A stretch of 64,000 bases of DNA from Diplosphaera chodatii. Taxonomy: Eukaryota > Chlorophyta > Trebouxiophyceae > Prasiolales > Stichococcaceae. The translations under genes were made by a program, and so were the position numbers. The notes under the pieces were generated by a model. That model had not been told where the DNA came from. It saw nothing but the letters and a program-made list of their open reading frames with translations, and did no database searches. This document shows positions 21,801 to 32,500 of this stretch, piece after piece (positions within the stretch are counted from its first letter, which is position 1; each line of letters starts with the position of its first letter). The DNA is taken from NCBI GenBank assembly GCA_032358165.1, contig JAALGY010000019.1, positions 1,364,001 through 1,428,000 on the forward strand, in the 5' to 3' direction.

Positions 21801-24800
21801 AGTATCTGTGGCCGGTGAGCAAGTTCGATTGTGACACTGGCGCATGTCCACTTTGTGAGGCAGCACCAAATCGTCACAACATGCATAGCTGAACACACAA
21901 GTGTGCCACACCATGTGGACGGTTTTGACGATGCGCAGGTGGGCTATGTGGCGGAGCGGGTGACAGCGATGCCGGCGTCAGGCGGCAAGCCGGTGGTGCA
22001 CCGGTGTGAGGTGCTGGCAGCAGCCGATGGCAGCGGGCCCCTGTTCAGGTGGGACCCGAAATCTGTTGTCGGACATCATGCATTGCTGTACAAGAGCACC
22101 AGTTGAATGCTGCTGTGATTGTAGTCCATCAACATGTGGAGAGAATAAGTGGTGCTTGCGTTGCCATGTGGTGGAGTCCAGCGTTGCGGATTGAGCTGTT
22201 GCAGGGTCAAGCCCAAGGGCAGCCCGGCAGTGGAGGCGCCAACAGCAAGCGGGGCCTGGAATGCCCTGTACAACACGAAAGCAGTCACGTCAAAAGGGTG
22301 CAGCCGTGCAGTCAGTGGAACCATGTCAGCGGCTCAGAGTCGAGGCGGTGTCGACGGCGACAGCAATGCTTGTGCGCCGGCGGCACAGGCACGCGCTGGT
22401 GGCGGCATGAGTGGCGCCCGGGCCTTTGGGCTGGGCAACCCCAGAGTGGTTGCAGCAGTGGCAGCGCTGCCAGGCGCGCACCTCTGTGAGCGCTTCTGCA
22501 ACTGGCCAGACGGGGAGGAACGGCCTCCGCCACCGCCGCTGGTGAGGCTGTTCTCTTTCAAAGTAACAACTGCAAAGTTGGGATACGTGATCCAGAGGCA
22601 ATCAAGCATCAGGCATGTTGCTTGCCATGCAGAGCCCGGCAGAGCAGCGGCAGCGGGCAGCTGCACTGGCGCGCATGCAGCGGCTGCCAGATGGTGTCAC
22701 CGCTGTGGCAGCGCAGCCCTCTGGAACAGCCTGCCACGTGTGCGGCGAGGAGGACGAGGCCGATGACAACGTGCTGCTGCAGGTGATGACTGTTTCTTTG
22801 AAGCTGTAGGCCAACAAAAAGCTATGGGACAAGAGGCTGCTGATCTGGTCATAGATTTTGCATGCAAAGCATGGTGACATATAACAGTATATGTCATAAC
22901 AAGGGCAATTGCTGCATACTTCACCGACATCAGCTCAGGAAGTGCCTCCCTCGTAGTACTGTTTCCTGACGCTGGGCATCTGGGCTATGCGCAGTGCGAT
23001 GGGTGCCGGGTGCTGGTTCACCAGACATGTTACGGCGTCGCTGCTCCGCCCAACGGCCGCCTGTGGCTGTGCGACAGCTGCCAACTGGGTAGGCAACTTT
23101 GCGGGGTGCCAGCCTTTGATAGCGCATCCCTCATCGGCTCCATTTAGCTAATCATCACTGCTGCAGGTCAGTCTACAATGCAGATGACTCGCATGTCTTC
23201 TGCATTAATGCAGGGTTGCGCAGCCCGCCGCCGTGCTGCCTGTGCCCCGTGGCTGGCGGCGCCCTGAAGGGCACCTCCTGCGGCCGCTGGGCGCACCTCG
23301 CCTGCGCGCTGTGGGCCCCCGACGCCGTCGGCCTGGACCCAGACACCGGCCTGATCGAGGGCATTGAGCAGGTAGCATGTCATGTACAGATATACGGGGG
23401 TTGTGCCTTCACAGTTTGTGAAACGCAGCGACAGAGGGTTGCACTCAGCAGGAAGTCCATTGGGCAACACTCACATAGGCTGTCATGACTCGACTGCGCT
23501 GCGCAGGTCAGCAAGGCACGGCGGCGGCTGCTGTGCAGCCTGTGCCGCCAGCCGCATGGCGCCTGCATCCAGGTACACTGGTTTGTACCCATCGATAGTA
23601 GTTCTGTGTGCATCTTCGAGTTATTGTTGCATTCGTCAAGTCACGCTGCAGCCTATCTGCCCTGCCGATGTTCAACCTCGACCTAAGCAACATCAGCCTG
23701 ATTGTACTGACGCAGTGCGCCGGCTCAGCAGCTTGCTTTGCTGCCTTCCATCCCCTGTGCGCTCGCGCAGCAGGCTATGCCATAGCAACTGTGGATGCTG
23801 AAGAAGAGGGTGCAGCTGGGGCAGGCGGCAGCATAGAAGCCTGGGGCTCTGGCGACAGTGATCGAGAACCTGGCGATGCCAATGTGGCAGGTGCTGATGC
23901 GCTGCGTCCGCTGACTTCTCATGCACAACAAGCGCTCAAGTGCATTGCAGGGTGTGCCACTATCAGCGTCGGCCACCTGTGCTGCAGCATGCATACATTT
24001 TGCAAACTGCAACATTGGTTGTCAATGGCCAACTCATCTTCGTGATGACAATGATCGTGCAGCCATGCTGGAGGGCCGGGGCACAGGCGACAGCAGGAAA
24101 CGAAAGCGGCGGCACCGGGGGCAGCGTGTGGAGGGCACCACTGCTGGCGATGGCGTGCGCCGGCTGTGCTTCTGCCCGCGCCACTGTCACTGTGCTGCGG
24201 CACTTCAGCCCAGGGTCCCGCAGCTGGCCTCGCCAAGAGGCAGCCGGCACATGCTGGGCGGCCAGCAGCAGGGAACAGGTGACCCATCGGGGACCTTTCA
24301 ATGATCAGACTGGTTGCATGTGTGAAGCAGCTGTGCAAGGTTTCGTTTACAATCAATCATCGCTGCATCATATCTCCTTCTGCATTTCGCAGGTCACAGC
24401 CCAGATAGCCCTGGCGAGACTCCAGCTGTTGCACCGTCGTCACCGCCGACCCCGCAGTGTGCTGGTTGCGCTCGTGCAGCACCCTATGACGCCGCCGCCC
24501 GCCGCGGACTGCGCGCACCAGATGCTGCGGCAATCGCCGTTGCCAAGCGTGCTTATCTGCGGAAGGTGGGGAACAGGCCGCTGGCCTGGGTGGCACCAGC
24601 AGCAAGTACATGCAGCCCTGCCGCCATCATGCCCAAAGTGTGGTGCTAGACCAGTACCGCCGTCAGTGGACCCTTCACAAGTATGAGACTGCCAAATGGT
24701 GTGTGGCACAGAAGCAGCATGCTACTACTACAGGTGCCATACCTGACGACCAGCAGGCCCCTGGATGCGCCGGTGCCGCCGCTGTCCAGCAGCCGCTGCC

Positions 24801-26001
24801 CCGCAGACTGCAACAGCCCAGGCGTGTCCTTGACAGATGTGCAGTGCAGCACCCCCAGCAAGCGGCCTACGAGTGGCAGGGGGCCTCTGCAAAGCTCGTC
24901 GCCCAATGCGCCCCGGGTGGCGTCGCTGGCGCAGCGTTATTCGCAGCAGGCGGCGACGCTGGCGAAGCGCGTGACAGCTGGCAAATCTGCCATCCATGGC
25001 TTTGGCGCCTTCACCAAGCTGCCGCATGCCGCAGGTGCCTCCAGAATGGAGTTGTGTTCTTGCATCAGACACTGCTTGTGGCCATGCATAGGATAGCCTG
25101 CCGGTGAAGCATGTGAGCGGCTGGCTGTGCTCGGTCGGACTACTGCTGCAGCCATGCAGCTGGCCGACATCGGCTGGGGCTCGCACCAAACATCTAGCGG
25201 GATCAATCTCCGGTCTGTGCACAGGCGACATGGTGGTGGAGTATGTGGGCGAGACAGTGCGTCGGTCAGTGGTCAGCCTGCGGGAAGCGGCTGAGTATGA
25301 TGCCCGCTGCGGCTCTGGCACCTACGTGTTCGGCATGTCCGCATCCTCTGGGCTGTGCACTGATGCCACACGGGTAAGTTCATGAAGCGTGCCGTATCTG
25401 TTCTTCATCTGCAACAGCACCAGGCATGTGACGAGCTCCAAACGGATGATGCATGGTGCAGTTCACAACATGCTGTACATGATAGGCGCCGTTAAAAGGC
25501 GAGCAACCGCTTGAGTGAGGTGCCCACTGTTGCAGGCGGGGAACCTGGCGCACTTGCTGAACCACTCGTGCGTGCCGAACTGTCACAGCCGTCTAATAAG
25601 CGTGTGGGACGCCACTGCACAAGCGCCACAGGAGCACGTGATGCTGTTTGCGAAGGTGTGAGGTCTGCGCTGCTCAGGGAGGAGGGGGAACTGGAGCAAC
25701 GCCTTTCCCCAAGCGATGCTGTCCAGAGGCTTCATCAGATGGACGTCGATCAACACAGACACTTCACAACCTCTCATTTCTTCATGTGCAGGCAGACATC
25801 CCTGCGGGTGCCGAGCTGACATATGACTACCGCTTTGCCGGCGAGGCCAAGCTACCGTGCAATTGCGGAGCCGTGACATGCCGCCGCTTTGTGAATGAGC
25901 CACGTAGCCTAGCCGGCGACGATGGGCGACTGCGGCTTCCTGCGTCGGCGCTGCGGCCACTCAGGCAGTCGGACCTCTGGCACGACGATGGCAGCCTCTG
26001 A
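18832..26001 (+). CDS. ATX: Trithorax-type histone H3K4 methyltransferase (ATX1/2-like)
   Basis: Nuclear SET-domain lysine methyltransferase expected to place H3K4 methyl marks in a COMPASS-type complex. I find 23 exons, from 18832-18846 (only MGRRQ) and 19011-19705 through 25792-26001; about 1,346 aa. Domain order matches plant ATX: disordered N-terminus; Tudor-like fold (VGRELRLLWPEDDAWFLGTA, exons 3-4); PWWP (LRPGDLVWAQVKGWPFWPAL); FYRN (RIEYIHPGFHDEKYLWP, 21750-21814); FYRC (exons 11-12, from 21939); PHD finger (ACHVCGEEDEADDN to LWLCDSCQLG); extended PHD (PPCCLCPVAGGALKGTSC to FHPLCARAAGY); SET about residues 1165-1310 (GFGAFTK, VVEYVGETVR, NHSCVPNC, LTYDYRF); post-SET CNCGAVTCRR. Catalytic residues are present. 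The junction after exon 20862-20931 keeps frame only with a GC donor or a weak alternative at 20956. Very secure as an ATX family member. Confidence 0.95.
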
Positions 26002-26469
26002 AACCAGCCCTGAAGGTGGCTCATCCAGACTGCAGCAGTCGTACGAGATTGCTGCTATAGGCAGGCACCTGGGATGCACAGGCCCAACATGGTGGCGGGA
26101 ACAACAGCTGCATGAAACCACGGGCGTGGGGCCTGCCTTGGATTTTGAACCTGTGACCGTGCTCTGCGCATGGGCATCGATGTGGCAAAATGGTGGCACA
26201 CGAAGTTTGTTTCGGGGATACCATAACGTTGGCTGCTGCTGCTGCATGACAACCCTCACAGACACAAGGACGTCGATTGATGTTGGGGTCCGCGTCTTAT
26301 GATGCTGTTCGCCAGCTGACCAACAAAGCGTGTAGAGCCAGCGCACAGCAGGGGCTAGGCCCTGGGTGGGTTGCACTAAACCCTAATTCCGCCATCAGGT
26401 TGGAAAGTGGCGTGCAGAAGGTAGATAATGGAGAATTGTATGGTAGGCATCAAATGATGACTAGCAGAG

Positions 26470-26553
26470 TTGCCAAGGTCCCTGGTTCGATCCCGGGTGA
26501 AGGCAGAGTTGTACCGGCCTTTATAGCTCAGTTGGAAGAGCGTGGCACTGAAG
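26470..26553 (+). tRNA. Circularly permuted tRNA-Phe (GAA)
   Basis: The 3' half of a tRNA lies upstream of its 5' half. The 3' half (26470-26505) holds T38, the 3' anticodon stem TGCCA, variable loop AGGTC, T arm CCTGG-TTCGATC-CCGGG, acceptor strand TGAAGGC and discriminator A73. Eleven bases (26506-26516) intervene. The 5' half (26517-26553) holds acceptor strand GCCTTTA, TA, D arm GCTC-AGTTGGAA-GAGC, G26, anticodon stem TGGCA and loop CTGAAG. Acceptor stem (7 pairs, one G-U), D stem (4), anticodon stem (5) and T stem (5, one G-U) all pair across the permutation. Loop CTGAAGT gives anticodon GAA. The joined tRNA is 73 nt with all invariant bases. CAG at 26465-26467 can pair with CTG (26548-26550), leaving 3-nt bulges AGT and AAG, which suggests a bulge-helix-type splice site. 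A Pol III terminator TTTT follows at 26563-26566. Confidence 0.9.
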
Positions 26554-26810
26554 TCCCTTTCATTTTGCTAGACGTTGGTTCGGGAGCGCGAGCGATAGCC
26601 TTGCAGGTCTTTTATATGGAAATCGTTTTGCGTGCAGAGTGCCTGCCTGGGTCGTGTTGCCTGCGATACTGGCAGAAGCGAGATTTGTAGCATAGCTGTT
26701 AGGTCCTCGCATATGCCCAGCTGGCGTCCATTGAGGTGTGACAACTAGAAAATCTCGAGGGCTTGCAGTTCTGGCGGTGGTGTGTGGCACAGTTGGGTCA
26801 TGGCGTTTGG

Positions 26811-26815
26811 TTACA
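26811..26815 (-). other. TGTAA polyadenylation signal (minus strand)
   Basis: TTACA on the + strand reads TGTAA on the minus strand, about 47 bases after the stop of the CUSTOS-like gene. Confidence 0.5.
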
Positions 26816-26861
26816 CTGCAAGAGAACAGTCGAAAGAGATGCCACATAAGCTTGCAGGTCA

Positions 26862-28625
26862 TCAGGCTCCACCACGCTGCCCTTTTGCCGCCGGCTTTTG
26901 GCCCTTGCGGGCCCTGACGCGCTGCTTGACCTTCGCCTTGCTGAACTTGCCGCGCTGCACGCCGATCTGCCCTGCCCGCTTACCTTTGCCAGCCTTCCTG
27001 CCCTTCTTTCCTGCTGTGTTTCCTGCTGTGGCTGCCGGAGCACCATTGCCGGCAGCCGCTGCAGAATTGCCGGGAGTGTTCTGCGATGACACGCCGGCCC
27101 CAGCAGCCGCACCTCCCACAGCAGCCGCGGCGTCGCCAGATGCAGCTGCGCGTGCCTTTGCTGCCTTCTGCTGCTGCTTCATGGCGTACTTCTTCCGGTG
27201 GCGCTCCGCCTTTATGGCTTTCCGCTTTTGCTGTGCCTGCAGACAGCAAGGATCCATGCACTGGAAAATCATGCCTAATTGCAAAAAGCCCTTTACATCC
27301 TTACCTGCTTCTGTGCCTGTCGTCATTGCATAGCATCTGTGTAACAACGATCATGTCATACCAAGACTGCGAGCATGCACCTCCAGCTTGGCGGGCTGCC
27401 GCCGCTCCCGTTTCTCGATGCGCTTCTGCTTGCGCCGCTCGCGGTCCGTCATCTGCGGCGCAGCCCTGCCGCTCTGGCCTGCAGCTGTACCAGTGTTGGA
27501 ACCAGAGGTGGCAGCCGCCGCGCCACTGGCGCCAGCCTGCCTGCCGGCACCAGCATCGCCTGACGTGTGCGACACGTAGTGCGCCGCCTCAGCCCCGGCC
27601 CTGAGCGCCTCCGCAATCTGCGCAGTCCACCGGTATGCAGGAATCAAACACAGACAGGATCGTTGAATGTTTGCAGCGCTGAAGTTACCATGCAAGAGGA
27701 GGCACACATGGGTCGGGGCCATAGCCACTGGGGCGGACTGGGTCAACACCACAACCCAATGCGGCACCTTGTCAGTGGGCGGCGGCGGCAGCGGCCGTGG
27801 CGCAGTCAGCGCTGCTGCTGCCTCCCGCTTTGCCGCCTTCCGCTGCCGCCGGCGCTCCTTGGCCACCAGCTGCGCCCGCTGCTTCTTGGTCAGTGGCTGC
27901 GCATCGCTGCCGGGCTGCGCTGCCTCTGTGTCCGGTAGTAAAGCACCATTGGCCGTTGCCTTGGGAGCTGGCAGCTGCCCCGGCGCCCCGGGCTGTGCTC
28001 TCCTGCAGGTGGTATATAGCTGCTGGGCATGATGCCGCGCTGCTTGCATGGTGACAAGCTGTCCATGGGTCCCACTTGATCACCGTGGAGAGCACAACCG
28101 GCTGCTCTGCCACGGGTGCACCTGAACAGCCGGAACGTGTCGGCCTCCTCCGCAGGCGGGCTCGCGTCCTGTGCTGGACTGTGGCCCTCGGCAGCTGCTG
28201 GCGTTGCTAGCTGGCATTCCAGGTCACCGTCCAACCGCTTGGCCAGCGCCTTCCACAGCTGCGGCACATACACACCAAGATTTTGCACCATAGCATGCAA
28301 GGTGTGGACAACCCAGGTTCACTAGATGTCCGCTGACTGTTGCATATGCCTCACCTTCTCCTCGACGATGCCGCTGCCCTGTGTGCCGCCATTTGCCACA
28401 TCATCCCCGCGCCGCTTCCGCTGCAGGCGACAGCGCACGTGCATGTCATATAACAGGAGTTGAGGTCTGGACAAGAGGTCGCTGTAAAGGTCTGGCCACA
28501 GGGCGGATCTGCACCTTGTTATGTGACGGCACAGCGGCGGCGGCGGCAATGTCCCGCCCTGTAACACTGACGGCCTGCAGCCGCTGCAGCTCCTCCTCGT
28601 CCTCACTGCTGGAAGTGTCGGACAT
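26862..28625 (-). CDS. Basic CUSTOS-like (C12orf43-like) nucleolar protein, tentative
   Basis: Six exons in phase: 28515-28625, 28355-28420, 28122-28258, 27768-28002, 27381-27617 and 26862-27236, giving 386 aa. The N-terminus MSDTSSSEDEEELQRLQAV is acidic. A middle block reads LWKALAKRLDGDLE and later EEADTFRLF. The rest is Lys/Arg/Ala-rich (TKKQRAQLVAKERRRQRK, RERRKQKRIEKRERR, KKGRKAGKGKRAG), typical of nucleolar proteins. Vertebrate CUSTOS has the same layout: an acidic Ser-rich start, an AKKLGALLDSFI helix, a GFRLFF motif and a lysine-rich tail. The resemblance rests on short motifs, so I rate the gene model good and the family assignment moderate. The strong Ala/Gly expansions are common in GC-rich algae. 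Confidence 0.65.
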
Positions 28626-29561
28626 CTCGAGCAAGCACCTGCTGGTCGGTTCTTGAGCACGACAGGGTGTCGCAGTGAAGCGCAGGACCAGCAAGGACCG
28701 GCAAGGCCGTCTGCCTGCTGTCCCAGCAACGCTGCAGCTGACCCGCCAATGGCCTGTGGACTGTCACAGGCACAATATCATCTGATGCTTGACGTTTGTG
28801 CGCAGGCGTGGGGCGCTGGGGCCGAGTATGCATGGCCCACGGCGGGCGGGTGGCTGGCTGGCTGCAGAGTGGAGGATGCATTTGCCGATTGTCGTCCCGC
28901 CCTGCAGCATGGCTGCGATGGTGTTGCTTTGCGATCTCGGCGTCGCAAGTCCGCATCAATTGTTGTTCCTGGCGGCGGGCTCAAACCTGTGATGCGCATA
29001 GCATACGGAGAAGGACCTGCTGCAGCTCGCTGCACCAAGCACATTTGGCAGACGTAAGGATTGCACTGGCCATAGCACTGACATCAAGAACCAAGCTGCT
29101 GTGCTCTGCACGAGGACCAAATATCTCGTGCTGCACAGATGGTGATGTCTGACCCTTGACCAGCGGAGCGCAGCGCCCTCCCGCCTTGCTGCCATACTGA
29201 TGAGCTGGCGATTGTTGCACTACAGGCGGTGATCAGGACGCACACGTGCCTCTGGTTTCGACTGTCGGTGCGGGGGGTACACATATGGCGCAAGTTGGAG
29301 TAAGTGGGTGAGAGAACAGCGAAACATGGCAATTTGGGCACCACGTGCAGTTTGAATCCTTACTGGTACCCCCCTCGTGGGGAAGTGCATCAGCCATGGA
29401 GGAGCACAGACTGCACCTTAACTCCATGTCGACTGTATGCACACGTGCTTGGTACGATCACGTCCTGCTGATCCCATAGGTATGTGCCGCCAAGCCTGCG
29501 GCCTTGTCCCGGCGCCAGCACTAAGCTCAGTCTGCAATGTGCCTTGCTGTGCAGGCACGGA
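28626..29561. promoter_or_regulatory. Divergent intergenic region between CUSTOS-like and MPND-like genes
   Basis: About 935 bases holding both promoters. A possible 5' UTR intron of the + strand gene runs from GTATGT at 29480 to TGTGCAG at about 29554. Open frames here lack any recognisable domain. Confidence 0.4.
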
Positions 29562-32500
29562 ATGGATGTAGGCGCAAATAGTGTCCCCCTGCACGGTCAG
29601 TATCTGTCAGCATTTCCAGTGGCCCAATGATGGTGATGCTGCACACAGCTCGGTATGTCTCTCCATCCACAGCTTGTCATACATCGGCATCAGAACCCCC
29701 AACACCAGCTGTCCAAAACATGCAGAGCCGCCCGAGTCCGACGAGGAGGTGGACGTGGACGAGCCCGCACCACAGGCGCTGCAGCCGCAGCCGGCTGGTG
29801 ATGACGGAAGCGGCACAGACACAGATGACGATGGGGAGCTGATCCGCAAGGTGGGCTGCGACGGCAGCATCGCATTGCCAGCTCGGCACAACATGATCAG
29901 CGTGGCTGCACCAAGGGCACCATGATCTCAAGCGAGTGGCAGCAGAAGTCACAGCCTTTAGTCATGTGGTGCATGATGGATGCGATGGCCGACTGCGTGC
30001 AGGCGCGCGAGGCGCGTACAAGTGCGATGGCGCAGCGGCGTAAGGCAATGGCGGTGGCGCCCAAGAAGCGGCCCGCAACCACCAGCGGCCGCTCGCGCGC
30101 CGGCAGCGGCATCACCATGAAGGTCGGTCCTGTGCTGCTGCGTGGCCGAGGGCAGGCACCACTATCTGCACAGGATCTCCTGTCCGTGCTCAAATGTCCC
30201 GCAGGATCTACAATAAAGTGTACTCTGCCAATGTAATGCAATGTCCTCACTTGAGGAGCTGGACGGCGGCATCACCACGATGCAGGCTTCAAAGAGGATT
30301 GCTGGCATCAGGGGAAAACGGTGTCAGATGTGCTGGAGGTTCCAGATGAGCCATCTGCTGGTGCAGACACTCATTGAGGAGGGCCTGCTGTGGCCGGGCG
30401 AGGATGTGCTGAGCGTGGACTACAAGCAGCAGCAGACGCTGGCCAGCCTCACGCCCGATGGGAAGATCGCCTCGAGCAGTGCGTGCTCACCCTGGTGCAG
30501 CGGCTGAAGCAGCACCAGGCAGTCGTGGATGTTGATGACCCAACAAACCTCCGTTGCTTGCAGCACCTGCTTCTTCATCCATGTGTGCTGTCGATGCGCA
30601 CCCAACTGCTGGCTGCACTGCTGCAGTCGGCGGCGGCTACAGGGAGTTCGAGTCGCCGAGCGCCTTCTCTATCTTCTTGAAGCGCCTGGTGAACCCGGAC
30701 CGCAAGGCGGACGACGGCTGGAAGACCGTCAAGTTTGGCGGCAAGTGAGTGGCGTCGTCATCTCCTTGAGTGACGGGCTGCGTGCAGATGACTTGATGTC
30801 AAGAGGGAGGCTTGGTATTCTTGCTGCCAACCCTACAGCGCAGCGTGCATGTGCTTGGCCGCGTGGGTTACGAAGCACTATTGCCCAGGGTGGGCAGACA
30901 TCGGTTCTGTTGGCTAATGTGCGCGGATTCGCAGGTACCTGGAGCACTACAAGATCCAGCTGGCAATGCGGCGCTTCCCGGATGCCTTTGCGCAGGGCGG
31001 CGCCGGCGGTGGCGCAGCCGCCGCCAAGCCCCAGGGACCCGCCCGCACCAGCCAGCGCCCCGCAGCCACACGCCGCAGGTGCATCGACGCACACTCACGG
31101 CGGGCACACATCCAGATCTGGAGCATGTGGCAGAGCTTGCACGTCCGACTGCCTTCTGTATTTTCGAGCTCACATTTCTAAACTCTAAATTTTGTCGACC
31201 CACTGCAGGTCGCCGTCCACCAGCCTAGAGGAGTCGGACGACGAGGAGGACGAGGAGGAGTTCGAGGAGTTTGAGGATGACGAGTCGTACGAGGCGCGGC
31301 CGCGTGCGCCCAAGCGGCCACGCCGGGCGCCGGCCCAGCCGCCCCAGCACGCCGCCCCCCCGCACTCGCCAGCAGCTGGCGGTGAGCGCCTGGGGGTGTC
31401 CATCATTGGCCAGCCCTGCGACGCCTCGCACTGGTTGCTCCGACCACACTGTAGCTGGCACTGTGCAGCTGGCAGAGAGGTTCTCGAGGTATGAATCGCT
31501 TGAGCAGCGGTGCTGAAGTACGTATGAGGTTCGTGAACGTTTTGCCTTTCTTGTTCTTGCAGCCCCACGGCAGCCCAGCAGTCTGGGTCCTCACAGGCAG
31601 CCTGCGGCCCCGCAGCACCAGCACCAGCAGCAGCCGCAGGCACAGGTGGTTACCAGCCCGCCTGCGACGCCTTCGAAGGCCGCCATCTCCGCCTTTGAGC
31701 AGGCGCTGCGGCAGGTGGCCTGCGACTTGCCATGCTGACAGCTGTGTCCAACCCGAACAGTGGTTGCCAGGGCTGCACAGCCACACGAATGTCCCTGTGG
31801 ACGCTGCCCGTGATAGAGGGCCCCACTGCTGCAACTGTCTGCCATGCCATGCTTGAGAACCCAAATTCTCCAGCAGCCTGGCACCTCGGACCCTTTTTGT
31901 GGTACCCTCCCTCTGACTGTCGACGTGTCTCCGGACGAACAGCGGCACACAGGCGGCGCCACGCTGGCGAACGGGACGGGCGGCGGGGAGCTGTTCACGC
32001 CGCAGTCCGCCGCCTCAGCCGCCGCGGCAGCCGCCTCTGACCGCCCGCGGCGTGAGATCCGGCCGCCGCCGCGCATGCACGCCCAGTTCCTTGACGAGCA
32101 CCAGGTGCACTGCAAGTGACGCATGTGTAGTGGCAAACCCCTTCACATGAAGCAAGTGACCACCTGAGCATGTGTGACACCGTCCGATCAAGATCTACCA
32201 CAGCCCTGTGTCGGCCTGCGTACAAATTTCAGGCGCACTGCTGATCAACCACACAGTGTCGACAAGCCCTCACACAGCCGGCTGTGGGCTGCAGATGGTG
32301 CGGTGCGAGGAGTACCGGGGGGTGGCGGGCAGCGGGGCGCAGGGCGCGCAGCCCTTCTCGGTCAGCGTCACGCCCGCGGCGCTGCTGGCCATGGACTTCC
32401 ACGCGCACCTGTCCGACCACGAGGTCATCGGCATGCTGGGCGGCACCTTCGACGCCGCGACGAGGTCCATGCGGTGCGCTGGCCCCGCTGTGCGCTGCGC

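Larger units (their letters stand above)
26002..26861. other. Intergenic region containing a permuted tRNA gene
   Basis: Lies between the ATX and CUSTOS-like genes, which converge. Besides the tRNA at 26470-26553 and the minus-strand TTACA at 26811-26815 I see nothing coding; open frames across the tRNA are accidental. Confidence 0.6.

Noticed and set aside
26277..26690. 137-codon + strand open frame across the permuted tRNA
   Set aside because: It overlaps the tRNA and intergenic DNA, with no homology or splice signals.
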